Source: Achromobacter sp. ASV32 (GTDB taxonomy: Bacteria; Pseudomonadota; Gammaproteobacteria; Burkholderiales; Burkholderiaceae_B). Taken from it: 57,465 nucleotides of DNA. A model generated the notes under the pieces. That model did not search any database. It was not told the origin of the DNA and was given only the letters and a program-made list of their open reading frames with translations. Below, piece by piece: positions 9,476 to 18,796 of the stretch; the first letter of the stretch is position 1, and every line of letters starts with the position of its first letter. A program made the translations under genes and the position numbers. Location: assembly GCF_016428805.1 (NCBI RefSeq), contig NZ_JAELTJ010000024.1, positions 1 through 57,465 on the forward strand, written 5' to 3'.

Positions 9476-9700
9476 GGCGGGTGATTCCTGACTCAAGACC
9501 CGCGCGGGGTGGCTACCGGTAGGCGGCACGCGCGGACAGGCGGGTGCCTGTAGCGTCAAGGTAGGCCGATGGTGGGGGTTAGTACAGATTCAGAAACGGC
9601 TGAAAAAAGCGGATCAGTTTGGTGCTGGCGCTGGCTGCGGTGGCGTCCTTCATAGGGGAAGACGGTATTTTCCGAATGGGGGGACAGGCTCGTGCGTTAC

Positions 9701-9735
9701 AAAAAAAGCAGCACAGCGGTCAGGCTGTGCTGCTT
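9701..9735 (-). terminator. Rho-independent terminator after the alpha/beta hydrolase gene
   Basis: Perfect 12-bp inverted repeat (9706-9717 and 9724-9735) with a 6-base loop. Read on the minus strand, it ends in seven Ts (complement of 9701-9707). It lies about 70 bases past the stop of the minus-strand hydrolase gene and so separates that gene from cydA downstream. Confidence 0.85.
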
Positions 9736-9806
9736 GATATCGTGGGCGATGCAATGCAATGCAAGCGCGGGCTTGGCCGCGCCTGTGCCGGATGCCTCGC
9801 CAGGCC

Positions 9807-10493
9807 CTAGGCGCGCGCGGCCTCGTCGATCAGCGCGGCCACTTCGTCGGCCCGCGACGCCAGCGAGGCGTGGCTGGCGTCCAGCTTGACCACCTTGCGC
9901 GGCTGCATGCGCGCCGACATCTTTTCCTGGTTCTCCGGGGCGATCATGCGGTCCTGGGTCGACAACTGATACCACGACGGTTTGTTGCGCCACGCCGGCG
10001 CGGTGACGGTGTCGCCGAAGGTGCTGGCCAGCGGCGCTTTCTGCGTGACGGCCATCACCAGGGCGTCGTCGGCGCTCAGGTCCTGGCAGAAGCTCTCGTG
10101 GAATTTATCGGCGCGCAGCCACAGATAGCCGTCGCTGTCCGGCGCCAGGTTGGGGGCGGCCACGGGCAGGTGCTGTTCGGTGATGCCGCCCGGGCTTTCG
10201 CCGGCGTCGGGCGCGAACGCGGCGATGTACACCAGGCCGGCCACGTTGGGCTGGTTGCCGGCTTCGGTGATGACCGCGCCGCCATACGAGTGGCCCACCA
10301 GCAGCACGGGGCCCGATTGTTGCGCGATCATCTTGCGGGTGCGCTCGGCGTCTTCGGCCAGCGAGGTCAGCGGCAATTCGACGGCGTGCAGGTTCTTGTG
10401 CCCCAGACGCGAAAGGGCCAGGATGACCCGGCCCCAATGGGCGGCGCCGCCCCAGAAACCGTGCGCCAGAATGATGGTTGGTGTGCTGCCCAT
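9807..10493 (-). CDS. Alpha/beta-hydrolase fold protein
   Basis: A 228-residue protein starting at MGSTPTIILAHGFWGG (ATG 10493, preceded by GGGAGACGCACC). An in-frame ATG 12 codons upstream lacks such a site. The fold motifs are clear: oxyanion loop HGFWGGAAHW, nucleophile elbow GHSYGG, and a C-terminal SHASLAS segment with the expected histidine. No signal peptide is present, so it is probably cytoplasmic. Similar proteins are annotated as esterase- or EstC-like hydrolases, but the substrate cannot be read from sequence. It is the last gene before a strong terminator and is followed upstream by an EamA exporter gene. Confidence 0.87.
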   Translation of the reverse strand: MGSTPTIILAHGFWGGAAHWGRVILALSRLGHKNLHAVELPLTSLAEDAERTRKMIAQQSGPVLLVGHSYGGAVITEAGNQPNVAGLVYIAAFAPDAGESPGGITEQHLPVAAPNLAPDSDGYLWLRADKFHESFCQDLSADDALVMAVTQKAPLASTFGDTVTAPAWRNKPSWYQLSTQDRMIAPENQEKMSARMQPRKVVKLDASHASLASRADEVAALIDEAARA

Positions 10494-10587
10494 GGTGCGT
10501 CTCCCGACCGTGAATGGAGCAACGATCATGCTACGGCGGGGCGCTGCGCGTCACGGGTTTCTGCGGATTTGTTATCGATGGATACCA

Positions 10588-11484
10588 CTATGTCGATTGT
10601 GCGTCTTTCAGGGTGGGCGGACGCTGCGGCGGCGCAGCACGGCGCTGCACGTGCTGGCTCAGCCAGACGCTGCCCACCACGATCACCATGCCGGCCATCT
10701 GCGTCGCGCTCAGGCGCTGGTCCAGCAAGGCCCAGCCCAGCAGCACCGCGGTGACCGGGCTCAGGAACCCCAGCGACGACACCACCGCCGGCTCCAAACG
10801 GGCGATGCCGCGAAACCAGATCACATAGGTCAGTGCCGCGCCGATCAGCCCCAGGTAGGCGATGCCCAGCACGTTCAGGGCGGTCGCCGGCGGCAGCGCC
10901 GGTTCGGCCAGCAGCGCCACGGGCAGCAGCAGGATGCCGCCGGCCGTCAGTTGCCATGACGTGAAGGTCAGCGCCGACACCGGCGGCTGCCAGCGGCGGC
11001 TGAGCACGGTACCCAGGGCCATGGAGGCCGCGCTGGCCAGGCCGGCGGTCACGCCCACCGGGTCCAGTGCCGCCTTGGGGCCCAGCACCAGCAGGGCCAC
11101 CCCGCCGATGCCAGCCAGCGCCGCCAATACCGCCAGGCCGCGCACCGGCGACCCCAACAGGGCGCGCGCCAGCAGGATCACCACCAGCGGCTGGATCGCG
11201 CCCAGTGTCGCAGCCACGCCGCCGGGCAGGCGGTAGGCGGCCACGAACAGCAGCGCCCAGAAAACCGAGAAGTTCAGTGCACCCAGGATGAATGCACGCA
11301 GCCACCAGATGCCTTGCGGCAACTGGCGCACGGCGAGCAGCAGCAGGATGCCGGCGGGCAGGGCGCGCAGCATGGCCACCGTCAGGGGATAGCCCTGCGG
11401 CAGCATCAGGGTCGTGACCACGTAGGTACTGCCCCAGATGGCGGGGGCCACCGCGGTCAGGAGCAGGTCGGCGCTGCGGTTCAT
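10588..11484 (-). CDS. EamA/DMT-family inner-membrane exporter
   Basis: A 298-residue protein with about ten hydrophobic helices in two repeats, each an EamA domain. The family landmarks are AIWGSTYVVTTLML at the first helix, LGALNFSVFWALLFVAAYRLPGGVAA in repeat 1, and GIAYLGLIGAALTYVIWFRGI plus FLSPVTAVLLGWALLDQ in repeat 2. Such transporters export amino acids or metabolites; the substrate is not predictable here. It is divergent from a LysR regulator with a 145-base intergenic region holding a dyad. This arrangement suggests that the LysR protein controls it. Confidence 0.9.
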   Translation of the reverse strand: MNRSADLLLTAVAPAIWGSTYVVTTLMLPQGYPLTVAMLRALPAGILLLLAVRQLPQGIWWLRAFILGALNFSVFWALLFVAAYRLPGGVAATLGAIQPLVVILLARALLGSPVRGLAVLAALAGIGGVALLVLGPKAALDPVGVTAGLASAASMALGTVLSRRWQPPVSALTFTSWQLTAGGILLLPVALLAEPALPPATALNVLGIAYLGLIGAALTYVIWFRGIARLEPAVVSSLGFLSPVTAVLLGWALLDQRLSATQMAGMVIVVGSVWLSQHVQRRAAPPQRPPTLKDAQST

Positions 11485-11590
11485 GCGGAAATTCCTTTGG
11501 AGGTCGGATCGCGCCGGTCGTCGTCGCGGCGCCCATACCGACAGGCTAATTCAATCCCGCAGCCACGATAATATGCATTCCAATGGCAAC

Positions 11591-11613
11591 ATCGTTCACT
11601 GATAGTGAATGAT
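11591..11613. promoter_or_regulatory. Dyad operator candidate between EamA exporter and LysR genes
   Basis: Two 10-base arms (11591-11600 and 11604-11613) with nine of ten positions complementary and a 3-base spacer. It sits 16 bases upstream of the lysR ATG (11630) within the shared divergent promoter region. LysR regulators bind such dyads to autoregulate and to activate the divergent gene. The assignment rests on sequence symmetry and position only. Confidence 0.5.
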
Positions 11614-11629
11614 CAACGACGGAATTCCC

Positions 11630-12526
11630 ATGGACCATCTCACCGCGCTCAAAGTCTTTCGCCAGGTGGTGGAGCAGGGCGGCTTCGCGGCGGCAGCGCG
11701 CCAGCTGGGCCTGTCGCCCGCCGCGGTCAGCAAGAACATCGCCGAACTCGAAGCGCACGTGGCGGCGCGCCTGCTGAATCGCACCACCCGCCGCATGAGC
11801 CTGACCGAGGCGGGGCGGCAGTATTACGACCAGGTCGCGCGCATCCTGGACGAGCTGCACGAGGCCGAGCTGTCACTGGGGCCGTTGCAGCAGGAGCCCT
11901 CCGGCATCTTGCGGGTCAGCGCGCCGATGTCGCTCAGTCTGACCCTGCTGTCCGGCGCCATGCCGCGTTTTCTGGCGCGCTATCCGCGGCTGTCGCTGGA
12001 CCTGCACCAGGAAGACCGCCGTATCGATCTGGTCAAGGAAGGCTTCGACGTGGCGATCCGCGGCAGCGACCGGCTGGAGGATTCCAGCCTGGTGGCGCGC
12101 AAGCTGCTGACGCTGGACCACGTGCTTTGCGGCGCGCCGGCGTACTTCCGCCAGCATGGCGTGCCGCTGCTGCCGGCCGATCTGCGGCGCCTGGAGTGCG
12201 TGCGCTTCACGCTGTCGGGGCACGCCGATGAATGGACCTTCCGGCGGGCAGGGCAGGTCGAGCGGATTCCGGTACGGGGGCGCTATCAGGTCAGCTCGAG
12301 CCTGGCGGTGCGCGATGCGCTGCGGGCGGGGTTTGGCGTGAGCCTGGTGCCGCGCGTGTACGTGCAGGCCGACCTGGACAGCGGCGCGCTGCAGGCGGTG
12401 CTGCCGGATTGGACGCCCAACCAGACCGACGTCTACGCCGTGTATCCGTCGCGCCGCCACATGGTGGCCAAGGTGCGCGCGCTGGTGGACTTTCTGGTCG
12501 AGGAATTGGCGGCGCCGCCGGGTTGA
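11630..12526 (+). CDS. LysR-family transcriptional regulator
   Basis: A 298-residue protein starting at MDHLTALKVFRQVVEQGGFAAAARQLGLSPAAVSKNIAELE (ATG 11630). That opening is the complete LysR winged helix-turn-helix. The effector domain follows from about residue 90, with GILRVSAPMSLSLTLLSGAMPRFLARYP and DVAIRGSDRLEDSSLVARKL. It belongs to the large AaeR/CrgA-like branch, which has the DVAIR motif. An ATG seven codons upstream (11609) would overlap the dyad operator candidate. The gene is divergent from the EamA exporter, its probable target, and convergent with phaB. Confidence 0.93.
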   Translation: MDHLTALKVFRQVVEQGGFAAAARQLGLSPAAVSKNIAELEAHVAARLLNRTTRRMSLTEAGRQYYDQVARILDELHEAELSLGPLQQEPSGILRVSAPMSLSLTLLSGAMPRFLARYPRLSLDLHQEDRRIDLVKEGFDVAIRGSDRLEDSSLVARKLLTLDHVLCGAPAYFRQHGVPLLPADLRRLECVRFTLSGHADEWTFRRAGQVERIPVRGRYQVSSSLAVRDALRAGFGVSLVPRVYVQADLDSGALQAVLPDWTPNQTDVYAVYPSRRHMVAKVRALVDFLVEELAAPPG

Positions 12527-12541
12527 ACCCGGCGGCCCGGG

Positions 12542-13288
12542 TCAGTACATGTGCTGACCGCCGTTCATGGCGATATTGCTGCCCGTCATGAACGCCGCCG
12601 CGTCGCTGCAGATGAACACCACCAGCGCCGCGATCTCGGCGGGCTCGCCCAGCCGCCCCAGCGGAATCTGCGGCAGGATCTTCTCCTTCAGGACGTCTTC
12701 GGGCACGGCCTTGACCATCTGCGTGGCCAGATAGCCGGGCGACACGGTGTTGACCGTGACGTTCTTTCTGGCCAGTTCCAGCGCCAGCGCCTTGGTGAAA
12801 CCGTGGATGCCCGCCTTGGAGGCGGCGTAGTTGGTCTGCCCGAATGCGCCCTTGGAGCCATTCACCGACGACATATTGATAATCCGGCCCCAACCGCGGT
12901 CAGCCATCGGCCCGCACAGCGGCTGCGTCATGTTGAACATGGAGTCGAGGTTGCTGCGCATCACCTCGTGCCAGTTCTCGTAGCTCATCTTGCGCAGACT
13001 GGCGTCGCGCGTGATGCCGGCATTGTTGATGAGGATGTCGATCTGGCGGCCCTCGTCTTGCAGGCGCTTGGCCAGGGCCTGGCACGAGGCGTAGTCGGCG
13101 ACGTCGACCTTGACCAGGTGGTAGCGCCGGCCCTGGGCGGCTTCTTCGTCCAACCAGTCACGGGCGGCGTCTTCGCTGGAATGATAGGTGACGATGACGT
13201 CGTGGCCAGCGTCGTGCAATGCGCGGGCGATGGCGCGGCCCAGGCAGCCCGCGCCGCCGGTGACCAGGGCCGTGCGCTTAGCGGCCAT
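12542..13288 (-). CDS. phaB: Acetoacetyl-CoA reductase (short-chain dehydrogenase)
   Basis: A 248-residue SDR enzyme. Visible features are the cofactor motif TGGAGCLGRAIA, the NNAGITRD motif, and the catalytic serine and YxxxK (NMSSVNGSKGAFGQTNYAASKAG). The C-terminal SPGYLATQMVKAV and the terminal GGQHMY are characteristic of PhaB. It reduces acetoacetyl-CoA to (R)-3-hydroxybutyryl-CoA with NADPH, supplying monomer for PHA synthase. It is the last gene of the phaC-exporter-phasin cluster, and its start overlaps the phasin stop by 11 bases. No phaA thiolase gene is in the window. Confidence 0.95.
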   Translation of the reverse strand: MAAKRTALVTGGAGCLGRAIARALHDAGHDVIVTYHSSEDAARDWLDEEAAQGRRYHLVKVDVADYASCQALAKRLQDEGRQIDILINNAGITRDASLRKMSYENWHEVMRSNLDSMFNMTQPLCGPMADRGWGRIINMSSVNGSKGAFGQTNYAASKAGIHGFTKALALELARKNVTVNTVSPGYLATQMVKAVPEDVLKEKILPQIPLGRLGEPAEIAALVVFICSDAAAFMTGSNIAMNGGQHMY

Positions 13289-13751
13289 GGCGCACCCCGA
13301 CTTGCGTGGCTTCCTGCATGGCCGAGCACGCCGAGGTCATCTGCTCGGAAAAGCTGGACCACATGCGTGTCAGCGGCGAGACGGACAGGCCGCCCGTGGT
13401 GGCGGCCGAGGCGTTGCTGAGCCAGCTGCTGAACGCTTCGCTGACGCCGGCGGCCAGGGCCGCCTGGTCTTCGAGCGCGGCGTGGGTGATGGCCTGGCTG
13501 GCCTCGAGCTGGCACTGCCAGTGCTTGCGCGTGGCTTCGCCCAGGGCCGGGGCGATGTTCTGCCAGTTGCCATCGACCTTCAGCGGGCCCAACGAAGCGA
13601 AGTATTGGCCGGCGGTGTCGCCGGCCAGTCGTTGGCCCAGCTGCAGCCAGCGCTGCTGGCTTTCCTGGGCCAGTTCGGCCAGGCGCTTGCAGTAGGCGAC
13701 ATTGGCGCCGGCGAGGTCCTGGGGCGTGGGGGCGGTTGTCTTCTTCATCAT
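13278..13751 (-). CDS. Phasin-family PHA granule-associated protein
   Basis: About 157 residues starting at the MMKKTTAP double ATG (13751), preceded by AAAAGGACGC. Longer in-frame starts would add an unrelated hydrophobic stretch. It is helix-rich and amphipathic: NVAYCKRLAELAQESQQRWLQLGQRLAGD, then a QCQLEASQAITHAALEDQAALAAG heptad-like region. This fits the phasin fold, which coats polyhydroxyalkanoate granules and controls their size. It lies between the ABC permease gene and phaB. The family call relies on composition and context because phasins are weakly conserved. Confidence 0.82.
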   Translation of the reverse strand: MMKKTTAPTPQDLAGANVAYCKRLAELAQESQQRWLQLGQRLAGDTAGQYFASLGPLKVDGNWQNIAPALGEATRKHWQCQLEASQAITHAALEDQAALAAGVSEAFSSWLSNASAATTGGLSVSPLTRMWSSFSEQMTSACSAMQEATQVGVRHGR

Positions 13752-13797
13752 GCGTCCTTTTAAGAGAGTGATAAGGGCCAACGAATACACACAGGCC

Positions 13798-14925
13798 TCA
13801 CGCCATCTGGCTGAGGGTCTTGCGAAAGCGGGTCAAAGAGAAGGCGAACAGAACGCTGCCGATCAGCGCCAGCGCCAGGAACGGTTTCCAGACGACGCTG
13901 AACCCCGCGCCGCGAAAGAGAATGGCCTGGCCGAGTTCCACGAAGTGGGTGGTGGGGGCGGCCAGCATGATGTTCTGTACGAAGTCGGGCATGCTCTCGC
14001 GCGGCGTGGTGCCGCCAGAGAGCATCTGCAAGGGCAGCAGCACCAGCACCAGCAGCATGCCGAATTGCGGCATGCTGCGCGCCAGGGTTGCCATGAAAAT
14101 GCCCATGGCGGTGGTGGCAAACAGGTGCAGCGCCACGCCGACCAGAAATAGCGCGACGGATCCTTCGACCGGTACCTGCAACAGGCCGCGCACGATGAAC
14201 GTCAACGATAGCGCAGCGGACACCAGTACGACCAGCCCCATCGACCAGACTTTGGCCAGCATGATCTCGGTCGGTGTTACAGGCATTACCAGCAGGTGTT
14301 CGATGGTGCCGTGTTCGCGCTCGCGGATCAACGCGGCGCCGGTCAGGATGATGGACAGCATCGTGACGTTGTTGATGATCTCCATCAGGCTGCCGAACCA
14401 CGCCTGCGTCAGGTTCGGGTTGAAGCGCATGCGCACCGCCAGGTCCACCGGCAGCGCGGTCGGCTTGCGGTAGCGCTGCACGAATTCGTTGATCTCGTCG
14501 CTGATGATCTGCTGGATGTAGTTGCTGCCCGTGAACGCCTGGCTCATGCGAGTGGCGTCCACGTTCAGCTGGATCTGCGCGGGCCGGCCGGCCAGTACGT
14601 CGCGCTGGAAGTTCGGCGGAATGTTGACGGCGAAGGTGAAGCGCCCGGCGTCCATGCCGGCGTCGGCTTCGGCCGAATCGATCATCTGGGGGCGGGTGAA
14701 GTGCGGCGGATAGAACGCCGATGCGATACGCGAGGACAGCGGCGATACGTCTTCGTCGACGACGGCAATGGCCGCATTGTGCAGGGATTCCGGCACGGCG
14801 GTGGCGGCGGTGTAGATCATCAGCGTGAACGACACGCCGATCAGCACCAGCATCATCGGATCGCGCGCCAGGCTCCAGAGCTCTTTGACGCCCAGCCGGA
14901 AGATATTGGCGGCATGTCGCAGCAT
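13798..14925 (-). CDS. ABC-2 type permease (YhhJ-like)
   Basis: A 375-residue permease starting at MLRHAANIFRLGVKELWSLARDP (ATG 14925). It starts two bases after the RbbA stop, with AGGAGA in the end of rbbA serving as its ribosome site. The architecture is ABC-2: one N-terminal membrane helix, a large periplasmic domain (about residues 45-170, with AVNIPPNFQRDVLAGRPAQIQLNVDATR), then a five-helix C-terminal core including the REREHGTIEHLLVMPVTPTEIMLAKVW motif. It matches the E. coli yhhJ partner of RbbA. An open frame extending upstream to 16020 in this phase is a shadow of rbbA. Confidence 0.93.
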   Translation of the reverse strand: MLRHAANIFRLGVKELWSLARDPMMLVLIGVSFTLMIYTAATAVPESLHNAAIAVVDEDVSPLSSRIASAFYPPHFTRPQMIDSAEADAGMDAGRFTFAVNIPPNFQRDVLAGRPAQIQLNVDATRMSQAFTGSNYIQQIISDEINEFVQRYRKPTALPVDLAVRMRFNPNLTQAWFGSLMEIINNVTMLSIILTGAALIREREHGTIEHLLVMPVTPTEIMLAKVWSMGLVVLVSAALSLTFIVRGLLQVPVEGSVALFLVGVALHLFATTAMGIFMATLARSMPQFGMLLVLVLLPLQMLSGGTTPRESMPDFVQNIMLAAPTTHFVELGQAILFRGAGFSVVWKPFLALALIGSVLFAFSLTRFRKTLSQMA

Positions 14926-14927
14926 GG

Positions 14928-17729
14928 TCAGGTCTCCTGCTTCTTCAACAACAGCACTGACGCGCCCAGGATGACGGGAATCGCCACCAGCAAGGGCCAG
15001 AACGAGCCTTGCAGGTTCGAGAAGTCGAGCGCCTTGCTGAAGACGCCGCGGCTGATGGTGAGCATGTGTGTGGCCGGGTAGACCTGCCCGATCAGCTTGC
15101 CGCCGCCTTCCAGCGACGACACCGGGTTGAGCAGGCCCGCGAACTGCACGGCCGGCACCAGCGTGCCGATCATGGTGAAGAACAGCGCGGCGATCTGGCT
15201 GCGGGTGAAGGTCGAGGCCAGCAGCCCGATGGCGGTGGCCACCACGTTGTAGATCAGGGCGGCGGCCAGCAGCGTCGGGAAGCTGCCCGTGATGGGCACG
15301 CCGAACAGCGTCACCGCCAGCAGCGTCATCAACAGGAAGTTCAGCATCGCCAGCGCCACGTAAGGCCCTTGCTTGCCCAGCAGGAATTCCAGCCGCGTCA
15401 CCGGCGTGACGTACAGGTTGATGATCGAGCCCAGTTCCTTTTCGCGTACCACCGCCAGCGCCGTCAGCATCGCCGGCATCATCAGGAGCAGCAGGGGAAT
15501 CACGGCCGGCACCATGGCGGGCAGGCTGCGCACGTCGGGGTTGTAGCGAAAGCGGGTTTCGATGCTGAAGGGCTGCGTGGCGCCCGCGCCCAGCCGCTCG
15601 CGTGCCTGCTGCTGTAGCCAGCCCTGGTGCATGCCCAGGACGTAGCCGCGGATCGTCTCGGCGCGCTGCGGCATGGCGCCGTCGATCCACACGCCGATCT
15701 GCGCGTTGCGGCCGCGTTCGGCGTCGCGCGCAAAGCCTTGCGGAATCTCGATCGCCAGCGACAGCTCGCCGCTGCGCATGCGAGCATCCATGTCCTGGTA
15801 GTCGGTGATGGGCGGCTGCTCGATGAAGTAGCGCGAGCCGGCCAGGTTCAGGCGGTAGTTCTGGCTCAGGGTGGTCTGGTCGCGGTCCAACACCGCGTAG
15901 CGAAGGTCTTCCACGTCCAGGCTGATGCCAAAGCCGATGACGAACATCAGCAGCAGCGAGCCGGCCAGCGCCAGCGTGGCGCGCACCGGGTCGCGGCGCA
16001 GCTCCAGCGCTTCGCGCCACATGTAGCTGAACATGCGTTGCAGGTTGAAGCCGCGAGGGTCCGGGTGGGCGGCGACGGTGGCCTCAGGTGCGGGCGAGGG
16101 GGCGGGCGCGGCGTCATCCGCCGCGCTGTCCGCCGCCTGTGCCGATGTCTGCGCGGCCTTGCCCGGCTGCGTGCCCGCCCCGGCATCGATCAGGTAGGCA
16201 ATGAAGGCCTCTTCCAGCGTCTTGGCGCCACGCAGCCGGATGATCTCGTCCGGTGATGCGCTCACCAGCACCTTGCCCGCGTGCATCAGTGACATCCGGT
16301 CGCAGCGCTGGGCCTCGTTCATGAAGTGGGTGGAAATGAAGATGGTGACCTGGTCCTGCCGCGCCAGGGCGATCAGCAGGCGCCAGAAGTTGTCGCGCGC
16401 CACCGGGTCCACGCCGGAGGTGGGTTCGTCCAGGATCAGCAGTTCGGGCTTGTGCACCATGGCCACGGCCAGCGACAGGCGCTGGCGCACGCCCATGGGC
16501 AGCTTTTCCGGCAGCTCGTCCAGCGCGTCGGCCAGGTCAAAGCGCGCCACCATCTCGTCGACGCGGGCGGGGATGTCCGCCTCGGGCACATGGAACAGCC
16601 GCGCGTGCAGCACCAGGTTCTGCCGCACGGTCAGTTCGCCATACAGCGAGAACGCCTGCGACATGTAGCCGACGCGGCGGCGCGTATCGATGTTCTTCGG
16701 GTCGACCTCGGTGCCGAACAGCCAGGCCTGGCCCTCGCTGGCCGGCAGCAGGCCAGTCAGCATCTTCATGGTGGTGGACTTGCCGCAGCCGTTCGAGCCG
16801 AGGAAGCCGAAGATTTCCCCTTTGCGGATGCGGAAGTTGACATGGTCCACCGCCACGAAGTCGCCAAAGCGCATGGTCAGGTCGCGCGCTTCGATGGCGA
16901 TGGGGGCGTCGTCGTCCAGCGCCAGCGGCGTGATGGCCACAGGCTGGTGGCCGCGCCGCTTTTCTTCGGGCAGCAGGGCGATGAAGGCGGCTTCCAGCGA
17001 GTCGGTGCCGGTGCGGTCGCGCAGCGCGTCAGGCGTGCCGGTGGCCAGCACGCGGCCGTCGTCCATGGCGATCAGCCAGTCAAAGCGCTGCGCCTCGTCC
17101 ATGTAGGCGGTGGCGACGATGACGCTCATGCCGCTGCGTTCGTGGCGGATCTCGTTGATCAGGTCCCAGAACTGGGCGCGCGCCAGCGGGTCGACGCCGG
17201 TGGTCGGTTCGTCCAGGATCAGCAGATCCGGGTCGTGGATCAGGGCGCAGCACAGCCCGAGCTTTTGCTTCATGCCGCCGGACAGCTTGCCGGCCGGCCG
17301 CGACAGGAAGGCATGCATGCCGGTGCTGCGGGTCAGGCTGTCGATGCGGCGGCGCCGCTCGGCCGCGCCATGGCCGAACAAGCGGCCGAAGAACTGCAGG
17401 TTTTCCTCCACCGACAGGGTGGGGTACAGGTTCTTGCCCAGCCCTTGCGGCATGTAGGCAATGCGCGGGCAGACGTCGTCGCGGTGGCGCTTGCTGGCCA
17501 TGTCGCCGTCCAACACACGCACCGTGCCGGCCTGCACCGCGCGAGAGCCGGCCAGCAGGGCCAGCAGGCTCGACTTGCCTACGCCATCGGGGCCGATCAG
17601 CCCCACCATGCGGCCGGCGGGAATATCCAGCGTGATGCCGTCCAGTGCCACGGTCTTGCCGTAACGCAACGCCACTCCCGACAGCTGCACCACCGGGGCG
17701 GGGGACGACTCTGTCGGGGCTGCCGTCAT
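14928..17729 (-). CDS. rbbA: RbbA-type ABC transporter: two ATPase domains fused to an ABC-2 permease domain
   Basis: A 933-residue fusion with the RbbA architecture. ABC domain 1 spans about residues 13-245 (Walker [10 protein letters not shown], signature LSGGMKQK, Walker [15 protein letters not shown]). ABC domain 2 spans about 285-520 ([10 protein letters not shown], degenerate signature [23 protein letters not shown]). An Ala/Pro-rich linker at about 535-570 leads to an ABC-2 permease domain at about 575-933. E. coli RbbA was described as a ribosome-associated ATPase, but its fused permease domain and neighbours indicate a membrane exporter. Its start overlaps the HlyD stop as TGATG, and it is followed by a second permease, so the pump is probably a permease heterodimer. 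Confidence 0.94.
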   Translation of the reverse strand: MTAAPTESSPAPVVQLSGVALRYGKTVALDGITLDIPAGRMVGLIGPDGVGKSSLLALLAGSRAVQAGTVRVLDGDMASKRHRDDVCPRIAYMPQGLGKNLYPTLSVEENLQFFGRLFGHGAAERRRRIDSLTRSTGMHAFLSRPAGKLSGGMKQKLGLCCALIHDPDLLILDEPTTGVDPLARAQFWDLINEIRHERSGMSVIVATAYMDEAQRFDWLIAMDDGRVLATGTPDALRDRTGTDSLEAAFIALLPEEKRRGHQPVAITPLALDDDAPIAIEARDLTMRFGDFVAVDHVNFRIRKGEIFGFLGSNGCGKSTTMKMLTGLLPASEGQAWLFGTEVDPKNIDTRRRVGYMSQAFSLYGELTVRQNLVLHARLFHVPEADIPARVDEMVARFDLADALDELPEKLPMGVRQRLSLAVAMVHKPELLILDEPTSGVDPVARDNFWRLLIALARQDQVTIFISTHFMNEAQRCDRMSLMHAGKVLVSASPDEIIRLRGAKTLEEAFIAYLIDAGAGTQPGKAAQTSAQAADSAADDAAPAPSPAPEATVAAHPDPRGFNLQRMFSYMWREALELRRDPVRATLALAGSLLLMFVIGFGISLDVEDLRYAVLDRDQTTLSQNYRLNLAGSRYFIEQPPITDYQDMDARMRSGELSLAIEIPQGFARDAERGRNAQIGVWIDGAMPQRAETIRGYVLGMHQGWLQQQARERLGAGATQPFSIETRFRYNPDVRSLPAMVPAVIPLLLLMMPAMLTALAVVREKELGSIINLYVTPVTRLEFLLGKQGPYVALAMLNFLLMTLLAVTLFGVPITGSFPTLLAAALIYNVVATAIGLLASTFTRSQIAALFFTMIGTLVPAVQFAGLLNPVSSLEGGGKLIGQVYPATHMLTISRGVFSKALDFSNLQGSFWPLLVAIPVILGASVLLLKKQET

Positions 17730-18796
17730 CAGGGCACCTTGACTTCAAGCGTAGCGGGCCAGGCGGCATCGCCGTCCAGCTTCAGCCAAGCCACGCCCGG
17801 CAGGCCGGTCTTGACCTGGGTCAGGTGCTGCAGCAGCAGCGCGGGGTCGATCTGCGCCTTGACGCGGAACATCAGCTTCTGGCGTTCGGTGGCGGTCTCG
17901 ACCGTCTTGGGCGTGAACTGGGCGGTACTGGCCACGAACGACACCTTGGCCGCAATCACGTATTGCGGCGCAGCGTCCAGGATGATGCGAACGTCCTGGC
18001 CCAGGGCCACGCGGCCCGCGGCCTGCTCGGGCAGGAAGAAGGTCATGTAGACGTCGGCCAGGTCCACCATGTTCAGCACCTTGCCGCCGGCGCCCAGCAC
18101 CTCGCCGGGCTGCGCCACGCGGTACTGCACCCGGCCGGCGCGCGGGGCGCGCAGTTCGCTGTCGGCGATGTCGGCATCGATGCGGGCAATGGTGGCCTGT
18201 GCGGCGTTCACGGCCGACTGCGCGCCGACCTGGGCGGCGCGGGCGGCGTCAATGGCCGCCTGGGCCGCTTTTACCTGCGCGCGCGCCGCGTTGACGGCGG
18301 CCTGGGCGCTGCGGACGCGGGCGCGGTCATCGTCCAGCTCCTGGATCGACGAGGCGCCTTCGCGCGACAGCGTTTCCGAGCGCGCCAGCCGGCGGCGGGC
18401 GGCGTCCAGCTCGCTTTCACGCTGCACCACCACGGCTTCGGCGGCGAGCTTGTCGCTTTCGCGCTGCGCGATCTGCGCGCTGGCGCTGGCGGCGTTGTTG
18501 ATGGCCTGCTGGTGCTGGGCGCGGGCCTCCTCGCGCTGTGCCGTCAGCGTGTCGATCTGCATCCGCGCCAGCGGCTGGCCCGCGGCGACGAATTCGCCTT
18601 CGGCAACCAGCACCTCCTGCACCCGGCCGGCCAGCTTGGTGGCGACATCGATCTCGGTCGCCTCGATACGGCCGTTGCCGCTGATGAAGCCGTCGCCGGG
18701 GCCGCGGTCGGACAGCATGCGCCAGCCGCCGTAGCCGGCAGCGGCCACGACCAGGGCGATCAGGACGGGAATCAGTTTTCGGGTAGGCAGTTTCAT
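17729..18796 (-). CDS. HlyD/EmrA-type periplasmic adaptor (YhiI-like)
   Basis: A 355-residue membrane-fusion protein starting at [25 protein letters not shown] (ATG 18796), where the N-terminal helix anchors it in the inner membrane. A split biotinyl-lipoyl domain ([36 protein letters not shown] and [27 protein letters not shown]) brackets a long Ala-rich coiled-coil hairpin (residues about 85-200). The C-terminal beta-barrel follows. It bridges the inner-membrane ABC pump to the outer-membrane factor. It overlaps the outer-membrane factor gene by four bases (ATGA) and rbbA by one base. Confidence 0.93.
   Translation of the reverse strand: MKLPTRKLIPVLIALVVAAAGYGGWRMLSDRGPGDGFISGNGRIEATEIDVATKLAGRVQEVLVAEGEFVAAGQPLARMQIDTLTAQREEARAQHQQAINNAASASAQIAQRESDKLAAEAVVVQRESELDAARRRLARSETLSREGASSIQELDDDRARVRSAQAAVNAARAQVKAAQAAIDAARAAQVGAQSAVNAAQATIARIDADIADSELRAPRAGRVQYRVAQPGEVLGAGGKVLNMVDLADVYMTFFLPEQAAGRVALGQDVRIILDAAPQYVIAAKVSFVASTAQFTPKTVETATERQKLMFRVKAQIDPALLLQHLTQVKTGLPGVAWLKLDGDAAWPATLEVKVP

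Noticed and set aside
12514-12536. Perfect 11-bp inverted repeat between lysR and phaB as an intrinsic terminator
   Set aside because: The arms are separated by one base and there is no T run on either strand; it may still help Rho-dependent ends.
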